Shown here: in pieces, positions 29,801-37,275 of the stretch
How positions within the stretch are numbered: position 1 is the stretch's first letter
Layout of the letters: each line of letters starts with the position of its first letter
From: Agrobacterium pusense
GTDB lineage: Bacteria > Pseudomonadota > Alphaproteobacteria > Rhizobiales > Rhizobiaceae
Length of the DNA stretch: 64,000 nt
Assembly: GCF_900102105.1 (NCBI RefSeq)
Contig: NZ_FNBB01000003.1
Coordinates: 124,001 to 188,000 of the forward strand
Direction of reading: 5' to 3'
The notes under the pieces: generated by a model
The model's input: only the letters and a program-made list of their open reading frames with translations
The model's database searches: none
Told to the model about the DNA's origin: nothing
Position numbers and translations under genes: made by a program

Positions 29801-29945
29801 CTGGGGGCCGATGGCCTATGCGATGATGGGTGGCATTGTGGTCGGCACGGCGCTTACCCTGCTTTTTCTGCCGGCGCTCTACGTTGCCTGGTTTCGTATT
29901 CCGCGCGAGGATGAGAAGCCGGAGGGCGCAGAAATCCAGGCGTGA
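26874..29945 (+). CDS. RND-family efflux pump (TriC/AcrB superfamily)
   Basis: 1023 residues, full length, starting at a GTG that overlaps the adaptor stop. It has one N-terminal helix (SLVWYFMLVFVLAGVFSYLN), a large periplasmic domain, a helix bundle with the proton-relay pair Asp403-Asp404 (LGLLVDDAMIAVEMMVARLE), then a second periplasmic domain and a second helix bundle (from about residue 860). This is a drug/proton antiporter that extrudes lipophilic compounds through the adaptors. No outer-membrane factor gene follows, so a TolC-like channel elsewhere is expected. Its substrates are not predictable here. Confidence 0.92.
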   Translation: MKKFNLSDWALEHRSLVWYFMLVFVLAGVFSYLNLGREEDPNFTIKTMVISAQWPGASAEEVARQVTDRIEKKLEELDNLDHLRSQTVAGRTTIFVELVPETKARNVEPTWVRVRNMIGDIKGEFPSGVVGPFFNDRFGDVYGNIYAFTSDGLSQRQLRDLVEDARAKVLTVDNIGKVDVIGAQDETIYLEFSTRQIAALGIDQQSIIKTLQSQNAVTQSGFVNAGPERVALRVSGQFTSEDSLRAINLRVNNRFFPLTEVATIRRGYVDPPSSLFRFNGQPAIGLAIGMKTGANLLHFGEALDAQMKRVVADLPVGVDVHRVSDQPAVVDEAVSGFTSALFEAIAIVLVISFISLGLRAGMVVAVSIPLVLAITFVYMEYTGISLQRISLGALIIALGLLVDDAMIAVEMMVARLEVGDDLRKAATYVYTSTAFPMLTGTLVTVAGFIPVGLNNSAAGEFTFTLFVVIAVSLIVSWIVAVLFTPLLGVTILPKTMKSHHEKKGRFASAFSWLLGRALRWRWVTIILTITLFGLSVGGMSLVQQQFFPSSDRVELIVDWNLPQNSSIAETNRQMAQFEQEMLAKNPDIDHWTTYVGEGAPRFILSFDVQTPDVTFGQTVIVTKGLDVRDKVRAELQEYLDRTFVGTDAFVKLLDIGPPVGKPVQYRLSGPDIQKVRELGQQLSGIVGEHQLLSNMVMDWNEPTRVVKVDVLQDKARQLGVSSEDIANAMNSIVEGSTVTQVRDDIYLVNVVARAQLSERGSIETLQNLQLPATNGKAVPLSAIANFRYELEQPTIWRRDRIPTVTVKAAIIGPTQPATIVTQLKPKIEAFEKTLPVGYKVETGGSVESSADSQAPIVAVVPLMLFAMATILMVQLQSFSRLFLVFAVAPTALIGVVVALLFSNAPMGFVAILGVLALIGILIRNSVILVVQIEHLRSEGVSAWRAVIEATEHRMRPIMLTAAAATLALIPISREIFWGPMAYAMMGGIVVGTALTLLFLPALYVAWFRIPREDEKPEGAEIQA

Positions 29946-30038
29946 TATCGGATGCCGGGCGAGGTGGTGGTTGCACTGCCTCCTCACTCCAATAAAAATA
30001 TCCACCGTCGTTGTTCCCGCGTGCAGGATGATGTTAGG

Positions 30039-30078
30039 AAGGTCGGCTTAGCCGCGAGAGCGGCAGCCGTCCTTTTGT
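30039..30078 (+). terminator. Probable terminator of the RND efflux operon
   Basis: A long hairpin: outer arms AAGG-T-CGGCT and AGCCG-T-CCTT (one T-T mismatch) enclose GCCGC-GAGA-GCGGC with a GNRA loop, followed by TTGTGTTTG. It begins 94 bases after the pump stop and ends before the GntR gene. Confidence 0.6.
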
Positions 30079-30133
30079 GTTTGGGCGGTTGCGTCGATAT
30101 CGCGGACATATTGAGAGTGCGGAGGATTTAAAG

Positions 30134-30850
30134 ATGGGCGGTTTGTCGGATTGGCTTGCGGATGGACAGCCGATCAATCGCAAGAATGCCGCGGAAGCGG
30201 TGTTCGATGATATCCGTTCCGCCATCACGACAGGCCAGCTTGCGGTCGGTACCCGGCTCCCTTCGGAAGCACATCTCGCAACGCGTTACGGCGTCAGCCG
30301 GCCGATTATTCGCGAGGCCCTGCGGTCTCTCCAGACGCTCGGCCTGACACAGACGCGCACAGGCAGCGGCACGTATGTGATGACCCCGACGCCGCCATCG
30401 GAACTGAATTACGGTGCCTATTCCGCACGCGACCTGATCGAGGCCCGCCCCTTCATCGAAGTGCCGGCTGCAGGGTGGGCCGCCTTGCGTCGCACGGACG
30501 CCCAACTGCAGGTTTTGCTCGATCTCTGTAGCCGCATGGAAACCGAGGAAAGGCCGCATCCCTGGGTATTGCTGGATGGCCAGTTTCATTGCGCCATCGC
30601 GGAGGCCTCCGCCAACCGCCTCTTTGCCAAGGTGGTGGCGGACGCCCGCGAGGCCGTCGCCCAGCAATCAGAGATGGTTAACCTTATGGCCGGTCGCCGC
30701 GTCGCTTCCAATTTCGAGCATCGCCGGATCGTCGAGGCGATCCGGCGCGGTTCAGCGCCTGAGGCGCGTGAGGCGATGGAGCTTCACCTCGGGCAGGTGA
30801 AGCAGGTAGTGACGACGATCATTGGCGAAGATCGGCTTCGCCAGCCGTGA
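30134..30850 (+). CDS. GntR-family (FadR subfamily) transcriptional regulator
   Basis: 238 residues from the ATG at 30134, with GGAGG eight bases upstream. The N-terminal winged HTH reads AVFDDIRSAITTGQLAVGTR, LPSEAHLATRYGVSRPIIRE and ALRSLQTLGLTQTRTGSGTY, and the FCD helical effector domain fills the rest (RPFIEVPAAGWAALRR; LDGQFHCAIAEASANRLF; HRRIVEAIRRG). Its 3' end overlaps that of the convergent aspartase gene by 32 bases. FCD regulators bind organic acids, and it is the only local candidate to read the paired CTGT-N11-ACAG sites in front of aspA and the permease. Confidence 0.9.
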   Translation: MGGLSDWLADGQPINRKNAAEAVFDDIRSAITTGQLAVGTRLPSEAHLATRYGVSRPIIREALRSLQTLGLTQTRTGSGTYVMTPTPPSELNYGAYSARDLIEARPFIEVPAAGWAALRRTDAQLQVLLDLCSRMETEERPHPWVLLDGQFHCAIAEASANRLFAKVVADAREAVAQQSEMVNLMAGRRVASNFEHRRIVEAIRRGSAPEAREAMELHLGQVKQVVTTIIGEDRLRQP

Positions 30851-32246
30851 CCGCTGGCAGATTGGCAAGGTGCCGTGGACTGAGCGCTTGCTGCAGTTCG
30901 GCCTCTGTCATGTAACCACGTTCAAGAACCACCTGCGGCACGGTACGCCCGCTGGCAAGCGCTTCCTTGGCGACTTCCGTCGCCGCATAATAACCGATCA
31001 GCGGGTTAAGCGCCGTGGCGAGGCCGATTGATTCTTCCACGCGCTGCGCCATGATGGCCGGATTGGCGACGATGCCGTCCACGCATCGCTCTGCCAGTGT
31101 GCGGCAGGCGGCGCTTAGCTGACTGATGCTCTGGGACAGCGCACGCACGATGATCGGCTCGAAGGCGTTCAACTGCAGCTGCCCGGCTTCGGCGGCCATG
31201 GTGATGGTGATGTCGTTGCCGATCACCGCATAGGCCACCTGGTTGACCACTTCGGGAATGACCGGATTGATCTTGCCCGGCATGATGCTGGAGCCCGCCT
31301 GAACGGAGGGAAGGGTGATTTCGCCAATCCCGGCGCGCGGGCCTGACGACAGCAGGCGAAGGTCGTTGCAAGTCTTCGACAGCTTTACGGCGACGCGTTT
31401 TAGCACGCCGGAGAGGTGCACGAAGGCGCCGGGGTCCTGTGTGGCTTCGATAAGGTCCGCGGCCGTCACCAGCGGCCGGCCGGTCAGTTCCGCCAGATGT
31501 CGGCAGGCAAGCTCGGCATAACCGCGCGGTGCGTTGAGCCCGGTGCCGATGGCGGTGGCGCCCAGATTGATCTCATGCAGCAGAGCGGCGGATTCGATCA
31601 GACGCGCCTGGTCTTCACCCAGCATCACCACGAACGTGCGGAACTCCTGGCCGAGCGTCATCGGTACCGCATCCTGCAACTGAGTGCGCCCGATCTTGAT
31701 GAAGCCGGCGAATTCCTGCGCCTTGCGGTCGAAGGCGTCCTTCAGAACGCCCATCGAGGCTGCTAGGTCGTCAATCGCCTCGATCAGGCCAACGTTCACC
31801 GCGGTCGGATAAGCATCGTTGGTCGACTGGCTGAGATTGACGTGATCGTTCGGGTGAAGCCGGGCATAATCGCCCTTTTCGTGCCCAAGCAGTTCCAGCG
31901 CGCGGTTGGCGATGACCTCATTGGCGTTCATGTTGGTGGATGTGCCGGCTCCGCCCTGGATTTCATCCACAACGAATTGCTCATGAAGAGCGCCGGCGCG
32001 GATTTCGCGGCAGGCTTCCGCAATCGCCTCCATCCGATCCCTGTCGAGCAGGCCAAGTTCGTGATTTGCACGTGCGGCCGCCTCTTTCACATAGGCCAAA
32101 CCCCTTAACAGGTAGGGATTATGGCCAATAGTCACCCCGGTGATCTTGAAGTTTTCCACCGCGCGCGCGGTGTGCACGCCCCAATAAACATTCGCCGGAA
32201 TTTCCTTCGACCCGAGCAAATCATGCTCACTGCGCGTCACGCTCAC
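30819..32246 (-). CDS. aspA: Aspartate ammonia-lyase (aspartase)
   Basis: 475 residues from a GTG at 32246 with GGAGG five bases upstream; a TTG at 32276 lies inside the operator dyad and is less likely. It deaminates L-aspartate to fumarate and ammonium in the cytosol. Visible family features: DLLGSKEIPANVYWGVHTAR, QGGAGTSTNMNANEVIANRA, the TNDAYPTA loop, KIGRTQLQDAVPMTLGQEF, and the fumarase/aspartase signature GSSIMPGKINPV. Its length is close to the usual 470-480. With asparaginase and the permease it forms an asparagine-to-fumarate route. Confidence 0.92.
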   Translation of the reverse strand: MSVTRSEHDLLGSKEIPANVYWGVHTARAVENFKITGVTIGHNPYLLRGLAYVKEAAARANHELGLLDRDRMEAIAEACREIRAGALHEQFVVDEIQGGAGTSTNMNANEVIANRALELLGHEKGDYARLHPNDHVNLSQSTNDAYPTAVNVGLIEAIDDLAASMGVLKDAFDRKAQEFAGFIKIGRTQLQDAVPMTLGQEFRTFVVMLGEDQARLIESAALLHEINLGATAIGTGLNAPRGYAELACRHLAELTGRPLVTAADLIEATQDPGAFVHLSGVLKRVAVKLSKTCNDLRLLSSGPRAGIGEITLPSVQAGSSIMPGKINPVIPEVVNQVAYAVIGNDITITMAAEAGQLQLNAFEPIIVRALSQSISQLSAACRTLAERCVDGIVANPAIMAQRVEESIGLATALNPLIGYYAATEVAKEALASGRTVPQVVLERGYMTEAELQQALSPRHLANLPAVTAGEADLRQ

Positions 32247-32275
32247 TTCTTCCTCCACTGGCTTCAAGCGTTGCA

Positions 32276-32302
32276 AAATCTGTAAAGCTGTCTTACAGAT
32301 TT
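32276..32302. promoter_or_regulatory. Operator copy 1 at the aspA promoter
   Basis: A perfect 10-bp dyad, AAATCTGTAA-N7-TTACAGATTT, contains the core CTGT-N11-ACAG (32280-32298). It covers the expected transcription start of the minus-strand aspA promoter and ends 30 bases before the aspA start codon, a position suited to repression. Confidence 0.78.
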
Positions 32303-32306
32303 AATG

Positions 32307-32335
32307 ACCATATGCCTGCGGGGGAGGAAGGTCAA
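32307..32335 (-). promoter_or_regulatory. Predicted aspA promoter
   Basis: On the minus strand, TTGACC (32335-32330) and TATGGT (32312-32307) are separated by exactly 17 bases. The start point would fall within operator copy 1. Confidence 0.5.
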
Positions 32336-32351
32336 TATTGGCGAACAGCTC

Positions 32352-32380
32352 TTGACGAAAGCCATTGTCTCGACTTATGA
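32352..32380 (+). promoter_or_regulatory. Predicted promoter of the amino-acid permease and asparaginase genes
   Basis: TTGACG (32352-32357) and TTATGA (32375-32380) have a 17-base spacer. The start point would fall just before operator copy 2. This leaves a leader of about 130 bases before the permease ATG. Confidence 0.5.
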
Positions 32381-32390
32381 CGGCAAAAAT

Positions 32391-32409
32391 CTGTCATGCA
32401 GCTTTACAG
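32391..32409. promoter_or_regulatory. Operator copy 2 at the permease promoter
   Basis: CTGTCATGCAGCTTTACAG repeats the CTGT-N11-ACAG core of copy 1, about 111 bases away, and lies just downstream of the plus-strand promoter. The same geometry at both promoters suggests one regulator for both arms. Confidence 0.68.
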
Positions 32410-32516
32410 CATGAGCGCATTCGCTGGCGATATTTCCAGCCTTGGGGACGACGCCAGTTCCACTTTGATTTCCGGCTAATTGCCGACTACAAGCGTTTTA
32501 TCGGGAGGATAAATCC

Positions 32517-33968
32517 ATGCATTCTGGAAAAACGGCACCCGCCGAACGTGAGGTCTTCGCCGAAGAGGATCTCGGTTACCATAAAGCCCTTAAGCCGCGC
32601 CAGATTCAGATGATTGCCATCGGCGGCGCCATCGGCACGGGTCTCTTTCTGGGTGCCGGCGGGCGTCTCGCACAGGCCGGTCCGGCTCTGGTTTTCGTTT
32701 ATGCACTCTGCGGCTTCTTCGCGTTTCTCGTGCTGCGTGCGCTCGGCGAGTTGATCATGCATCGCCCCAGCTCCGGTTCCTTCGTGTCCTATGCCCGTGA
32801 GTTCTACGGTGAGAAGATGGCCTTTGCGGCCGGCTGGATGTATTGGCTCAACTGGGCCATGACCTCGGTGGCCGATGTCACCGCCGTTGCGCTTTATATG
32901 AATTTCTTCAAGCAATACGTACCGTGGCTTGCGGGCATCGATCAGTGGGTATTCGCGATGACGGCGCTGGTGGTCGTACTGGCGATGAACATGCTGTCGG
33001 TGAAGGTGTTCGGGGAACTGGAGTTCTGGTTCAGCCTGATCAAGGTGCTGGCGCTCGCGATCTTCCTCGTCGTCGGCGTTTATTTCGTCATTTTCGGTAC
33101 GCCCATCGAAGGCCACGTTACCGGCTTCAGCCTCATTACTGACAATGGCGGCTTCTTCCCGAATGGCATTCTTCCAGCCTTCGTCATCATCCAGGGCGTG
33201 GTATTCGCCTATGCCTCGATCGAGTTGATCGGTACGGCAGCAGGCGAAACCGAGGACCCGCGCAAGGTTATGCCGCGCGCCATCCGCGCCGTCGTCCTGC
33301 GTCTCGTCGTGTTTTACGTCGGCTCGGTGCTGTTGTTCACGCTGCTCCTGCCCTACACGGCCTACAAGGCCGGTGAGAGCCCTTTCGTTACCTTCTTCGG
33401 CTCCATCGGCGTGCAGGGTGCCGATGTCATTATGAACCTTGTTGTTCTGACCGCCGTCCTGTCCTCGCTCAATGCCGGGCTCTATTCCACCGGCCGCATC
33501 CTTCACTCCATGGCTGTCTCCGGCTCGGCCCCGGCAGCGCTGGCGAAGATGAACAAGAATGGCGTGCCTTATGGTGGCATCGCGGTTACTGCCGTCGTTA
33601 CCGTGTTCGGCGTCGCACTCAACGCCGTTGTCCCCGCAGCCGCGTTCGAAATCGCGCTCAACCTGTCAGCGCTTGGCATCATCTGCGCCTGGGCCGTCAT
33701 CGTGCTCTGCCAGCTCAAACTCTGGCAGCTTTCGCAGCGCGGTGAACTGGTGCGTCCGGATTTCAGCATGTTCGGCGCGCCCTATACCGGCATCCTCACG
33801 CTCGTTTTTCTGTTCGGCGTGCTGGTGCTGATGGCCTTCGACTATCCCGTCGGCTCCTGGACCATCGCTTCGCTGCTGATTATCATCCCGGCGCTCGTCA
33901 TCGGCTGGTATCTGCTGCGTGACCGCATCTATCGCCTTGCGGCTGAACGCGCGGGAGCATCGCATTGA
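32517..33968 (+). CDS. Amino acid permease, AnsP-like (asparagine uptake)
   Basis: 483 residues. The N-terminal cytoplasmic stretch with [20 protein letters not shown] is the signature of the AAT branch of amino-acid/proton symporters, and about 12 membrane helices follow. [20 protein letters not shown] is the conserved sixth-helix loop region. AnsP, GabP, PheP and others share this pattern. The link with asparaginase (TTGA overlap) and the divergent aspartase points to asparagine or aspartate as substrate. GGGAGGA precedes the ATG. Specificity is inferred from context. Confidence 0.85.
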   Translation: MHSGKTAPAEREVFAEEDLGYHKALKPRQIQMIAIGGAIGTGLFLGAGGRLAQAGPALVFVYALCGFFAFLVLRALGELIMHRPSSGSFVSYAREFYGEKMAFAAGWMYWLNWAMTSVADVTAVALYMNFFKQYVPWLAGIDQWVFAMTALVVVLAMNMLSVKVFGELEFWFSLIKVLALAIFLVVGVYFVIFGTPIEGHVTGFSLITDNGGFFPNGILPAFVIIQGVVFAYASIELIGTAAGETEDPRKVMPRAIRAVVLRLVVFYVGSVLLFTLLLPYTAYKAGESPFVTFFGSIGVQGADVIMNLVVLTAVLSSLNAGLYSTGRILHSMAVSGSAPAALAKMNKNGVPYGGIAVTAVVTVFGVALNAVVPAAAFEIALNLSALGIICAWAVIVLCQLKLWQLSQRGELVRPDFSMFGAPYTGILTLVFLFGVLVLMAFDYPVGSWTIASLLIIIPALVIGWYLLRDRIYRLAAERAGASH

Positions 33969-34912
33969 GCGGGCAGGGCGCGATACCTCTGGTGGCGGTC
34001 ATCGCCACCGGTGGCACCATCGCCAGTCGGCGCGGTGCCGATGGTGCCAGCACGCCCAGCCTTTCCGGTGAAGATCTGCTTGCGCTGGTACCGGAAATCG
34101 GCGCCCGGCTGAAGCCGGTGGACCTCATGGCGAAAGATTCGTCCAGCCTGACGCTTGCCGACATGCAGACCATCAGCGATGCCGTTCGTATCGAACTCGA
34201 CGATCCCGAAGTGGCGGGTATCGTGGTTCTGCACGGAACCGATGCAATGGAGGAATCCTCGCTACTCGTCCATTTGCAGCACGCCATCACGAAGCCGGTG
34301 GTCTTCACCGGCGCACAGTTTACGGCAGACCATAAGGACGCAGACGGACCGGCAAATCTGGCTCGAGCCATAGAAACAGCGCTCGATCAGGCGAATGCTG
34401 CGAAGGGTGTGCTTCTCTCCTTCGGCGGTCGCTGTCTCTCGGCCTGGGGGCTCTACAAGCTGAGCGCGGACGAGGCAGACGCATTCCGCTCGACCCGGCC
34501 ACTGGCTACCGCCCGAACACTGTTGCTTGCCGCCCAGGTGGCTGATCAGCGCGTCGATATCGTTGCCATTCATCCTGGCTGTGATGCCACCCATATCGAT
34601 GCAAGCCTTCAGGCGGGCGCGAAAGGCATTGTTCTTGCCGGACTTGGTTCCGGGAATGCCAATCCGCGTATCGCCGAAGCCGTGAAGCGCTGCGCCGAAC
34701 GCGGCGTTCCGGTCGTCGTCTCCAGCCGCGTGCCGGAAGGGCGGCTCGTGGCGAGTTACGGCGGCGGCGGCGGTGGACATGATCTCGTCGCAGCGGGCGC
34801 CGTGCATTCAGCCACACTTCGTCCGGGCCAGGCGCGCATTTTGCTGGCCGCGCTGCTGGCGGAAAAAAGTCCGGCTGAAACCATCGTTTCCGCTTTCGGT
34901 GACAACAGCTGA
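33965..34912 (+). CDS. L-asparaginase, type I/II (AnsA/AnsB) family
   Basis: 315 residues from a TTG that overlaps the permease stop (TTGA), with GGGAG upstream. It hydrolyses asparagine to aspartate and ammonium. The first active-site motif [11 protein letters not shown] gives the nucleophile Thr15, and the second, [15 protein letters not shown], holds the Thr-Asp pair. The conserved AGLGSGNA and [10 protein letters not shown] regions of the C-terminal domain follow. No signal peptide is seen, so it acts in the cytosol on imported asparagine. Aspartase then takes the product to fumarate. Confidence 0.9.
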   Translation: MSGQGAIPLVAVIATGGTIASRRGADGASTPSLSGEDLLALVPEIGARLKPVDLMAKDSSSLTLADMQTISDAVRIELDDPEVAGIVVLHGTDAMEESSLLVHLQHAITKPVVFTGAQFTADHKDADGPANLARAIETALDQANAAKGVLLSFGGRCLSAWGLYKLSADEADAFRSTRPLATARTLLLAAQVADQRVDIVAIHPGCDATHIDASLQAGAKGIVLAGLGSGNANPRIAEAVKRCAERGVPVVVSSRVPEGRLVASYGGGGGGHDLVAAGAVHSATLRPGQARILLAALLAEKSPAETIVSAFGDNS

Positions 34913-34952
34913 CTTGATTGGCGGAAGCGATGTCCGGTCAGCGGGCATCGAA

Positions 34953-35005
34953 ATTCCTATAGGATTCCTATTTTATTGCCCCTGTGGCCGTCTCGAACCT
35001 TTATG
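34953..35005 (+). promoter_or_regulatory. Candidate KdpE-type tandem site and kdp promoter
   Basis: ATTCCTAT occurs twice (34953-34960 and 34964-34971), 11 bases apart start to start, which is the spacing at which OmpR-family regulators such as KdpE bind tandem half-sites. Five bases later comes TTGCCC (34976-34981), and 18 bases after it TTTATG (35000-35005). Activator repeats abutting a weak -35 element is the classical class II layout. A 6-bp dyad (CGAACC/GGTTCG) overlaps the -10, which adds ambiguity. Confidence 0.5.
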
Positions 35006-35066
35006 CGGTTCGGGTGCATTCTTCTGTGCGGGAAGGGATGGTGTTTCTTCCCAGCCAGAAAGAATG

Positions 35067-35100
35067 AAAAGCGACGTCCCACATGACGGCGCTTTTCTTC
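35067..35100 (+). terminator. Terminator-like hairpin in front of the kdp genes
   Basis: AAAAGCG-A-CGTC and GACG-G-CGCTTTT (one A-G mismatch, six-base loop) form a 12-position stem followed by TTTTCTTC. It may terminate the asparaginase transcript. However, it lies downstream of the candidate kdp promoter and 36 bases before the first kdp-linked start codon, so it could also act as an attenuator in the kdp leader. Confidence 0.55.
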
Positions 35101-35135
35101 CTGTCCGGCTCCTCGATTAAAAAGGAGTCCCATCA

Positions 35136-35219
35136 ATGATGGATATTGTTCTGATCGGCGCAGCCACGGTGTTCTTCGCCCTCTGCTTTGCCTACACGCG
35201 CGCCTGTGACCGGCTTTAG
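35136..35219 (+). CDS. 27-residue single-helix membrane protein upstream of kdpF
   Basis: A 27-codon frame with a strong AAAGGAG eight bases before tandem ATGs. The product starts MMDIVLIGAATVFFALCFAY and ends TRACDRL: one membrane helix, then a short basic tail with Cys. It lies 12 bases before kdpF. From memory, similar mini-proteins ending in RxCxxL occur next to kdp in other proteobacteria; that could not be checked here. It may be an extra small subunit or a stabiliser of KdpFABC. The ribosome site and operon position are the main evidence. Confidence 0.72.
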   Translation: MMDIVLIGAATVFFALCFAYTRACDRL

Positions 35220-35231
35220 ACGGAGGCTGCG

Positions 35232-35321
35232 ATGACGTTTGATTATATCCTGAGCGGCGCCGTCACAGTCTTTATCGCTGCCTATCTCACCTATGCTCTC
35301 ATTCGCCCCGAACGTTTCTGA
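35232..35321 (+). CDS. kdpF: Potassium-transporting ATPase small subunit KdpF
   Basis: 29 residues, the usual KdpF length, with GGAGG five bases before the ATG. The sequence (MTFDYILSGAVTVFIAAYLT, ending YALIRPERF) is one membrane helix with the conserved RPERF tail of the family. KdpF is a lipid-like stabiliser of the KdpFABC complex. It is followed after 33 bases by kdpA, the normal order. Confidence 0.88.
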   Translation: MTFDYILSGAVTVFIAAYLTYALIRPERF

Positions 35322-35354
35322 TCGGGAAGCGGCGGCTGTTGAAAGTTTGATACC

Positions 35355-37058
35355 ATGACCCTCAATGGATGGTTCCAGATCCTGCTTTTCTGCGGGATCA
35401 TTTTTGCGCTGGTGAAGCCGCTTGGCTTCTATATGGCGCGTGTCTTCAATGGCGAGCGCACGCTGCTGTCGCCGGTTCTTGTGCCGGTCGAGCGCGGACT
35501 TTACGCCCTTGCCGGGACAAGTGAGCGTGAGGAGCAGCACTGGACGACCTATGCGGTCTCCATGCTTCTCTTCAATCTTCTGGGTTTCGCCCTGCTCTAT
35601 GCCCTGATGCGCTTTCAGGCCGTGCTACCCTATAATCCGCAGGGAATGGCGGCCGTCGGACCAGAATTGTCCTTCAATACGGCCGTCAGCTTCGTCACCA
35701 ACACCAACTGGCAGAATTATGGCGGCGAAAGCACGCTTTCCTATCTGACCCAGATGGCCGGTCTTACCGTGCAGAACTTCGTTTCCGCCGCAACCGGCAT
35801 GGCAATCGCCATCGGCCTGATCCGCGCATTCTCGCGCGCTTCCGGCAAGGCGATCGGCAACTTCTGGGTGGATATGGTCCGCTCCACGCTCTACGTGCTA
35901 TTACCCCTCTGCATCGTGCTGACGCTCGTCTACGTCTGGCTCGGCGTGCCGCAGACGCTCGGCGCCTATGTGAACGCGCAGACGCTGGAAGGCGCGCAGC
36001 AGACGATTGCCGTCGGCCCCGTCGCATCGCAGCTCGCGATCAAGATGCTGGGCACCAATGGCGGCGGCTTCTTCAACGCCAATTCGGCGCATCCCTTCGA
36101 AAACCCCGATGCCATTTCCAACATGATCCAGATGGTATCGATCTTCGCCATCGGCGCAGCTTTCACCAATGTCTTCGGTCGCATGGTCGGCAACCAGCGC
36201 CAGGGCTGGGCTATCCTTGCGGCCATGGGCGTGCTGTTCATCGCCGGCGTTGCCGTCACCTACTGGGCGGAAGCAGCCGGAAACCCGCTGATGCACAGTT
36301 TCGGGCTTGCAGGCGGTAATTTGGAAGGCAAGGAAGTCCGTTTCGGATTGGCGCTCTCGTCGCTCTTCGCGGTCATCACCACGGCTGCGTCCTGCGGCGC
36401 GGTCAATGCCATGCACGGCAGCTTCACGGCCTTGGGTGGTCTCATCCCGCTCATCAACATGCAGCTGGGCGAGGTGATCGTCGGCGGGGTCGGTGCGGGC
36501 TTTTACGGCATTCTGCTCTTCATCGTCATCGCCATCTTCGTGGCAGGGCTGATGGTCGGGCGCACGCCGGAATATCTCGGCAAGAAGATCGAGGCCAAGG
36601 AAATGAAGATGGCGGTTCTGGCCATTCTTTGCCTGCCGCTCGCCATGCTGGTCTTCACCGCCACGGCCACCATCCTGCCCTCGGCTGTGGCATCGATTGG
36701 GACGGCGGGCCCGCACGGCTTTTCCGAAATCCTCTATGCCTACACCTCGGCGGCCGCCAATAACGGTTCGGCCTTCGGCGGCCTGACCGGGAACACGACC
36801 TGGTACAACATCACGCTTGGTCTCGGCATGTTGATGGGCCGCTTTCTGGTCATCATTCCCGCACTCGCCATTGCGGGTTCGCTGGTCACCAAGAAGACCG
36901 TTCCGGCCTCTGCAGGCACCTTCCCGACGGATGGCCCGCTTTTCGTTGGCCTGCTGGTCGGCACGATCCTGATCGTCGGCGGCCTTACCTTCCTGCCTGC
37001 GCTGGCGCTCGGCCCGGTTGCCGAACATCTCGTCATGGCGGCAGGTCAGCTTTTTTGA
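35355..37058 (+). CDS. kdpA: Potassium-transporting ATPase, K+-binding channel-like subunit KdpA
   Basis: 567 residues with about ten membrane helices. KdpA descends from Trk/KtrB-type channels and holds the K+ selectivity filter; the filter-type loops are visible ([67 protein letters not shown]). It takes K+ from the periplasm and passes it toward KdpB. The ribosome site is weak, so coupling to kdpF translation is likely. Its stop codon overlaps the ribosome site of the following 54-codon gene. Confidence 0.96.
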   Translation: MTLNGWFQILLFCGIIFALVKPLGFYMARVFNGERTLLSPVLVPVERGLYALAGTSEREEQHWTTYAVSMLLFNLLGFALLYALMRFQAVLPYNPQGMAAVGPELSFNTAVSFVTNTNWQNYGGESTLSYLTQMAGLTVQNFVSAATGMAIAIGLIRAFSRASGKAIGNFWVDMVRSTLYVLLPLCIVLTLVYVWLGVPQTLGAYVNAQTLEGAQQTIAVGPVASQLAIKMLGTNGGGFFNANSAHPFENPDAISNMIQMVSIFAIGAAFTNVFGRMVGNQRQGWAILAAMGVLFIAGVAVTYWAEAAGNPLMHSFGLAGGNLEGKEVRFGLALSSLFAVITTAASCGAVNAMHGSFTALGGLIPLINMQLGEVIVGGVGAGFYGILLFIVIAIFVAGLMVGRTPEYLGKKIEAKEMKMAVLAILCLPLAMLVFTATATILPSAVASIGTAGPHGFSEILYAYTSAAANNGSAFGGLTGNTTWYNITLGLGMLMGRFLVIIPALAIAGSLVTKKTVPASAGTFPTDGPLFVGLLVGTILIVGGLTFLPALALGPVAEHLVMAAGQLF

Positions 37059-37067
37059 GGTGATGTT

Positions 37068-37232
37068 ATGAACGAAGGCAAATCCGCACGTCGCCGCATC
37101 GTTCCCGCCCGCAACGGCGCTCCCGTCAGAGGCAGCGCCACGCCCGGCGGCTGGTGCGCCTCCAATCTCATTCTCGCGATGATGGCGGCTCTGTTCGCCG
37201 CCGTTGTCGCTCTCGAAGTTATCACGGGCTGA
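37068..37232 (+). CDS. 54-residue single-helix protein between kdpA and kdpB
   Basis: 54 codons from an ATG with GAGG seven bases upstream, placed over the kdpA stop. The N-terminal half is basic and polar ([20 protein letters not shown], then RGSATPGG), and the C-terminal part from Trp29 is one hydrophobic helix ([20 protein letters not shown]). This predicts a membrane protein with its positive N-terminus in the cytosol. Canonical kdp operons have no gene here. The kdpA-kdpB gap of 217 bases is unusually wide and this frame fills most of it. I do not recognise a family, so it may be a lineage-specific accessory of the pump or a translation-coupling leader. Confidence 0.6.
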   Translation: MNEGKSARRRIVPARNGAPVRGSATPGGWCASNLILAMMAALFAAVVALEVITG

Positions 37233-37275
37233 TCGACCCTCATCGGTCGCCCTGTTCAAACGCTGGAGCCTCTTC

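Noticed and set aside
28299..30005. A 568-codon minus-strand frame opposite the RND pump gene
   Set aside because: The composition is Arg/His/Asp-rich and low in hydrophobic cores, with no domain. It is a shadow of the pump gene.
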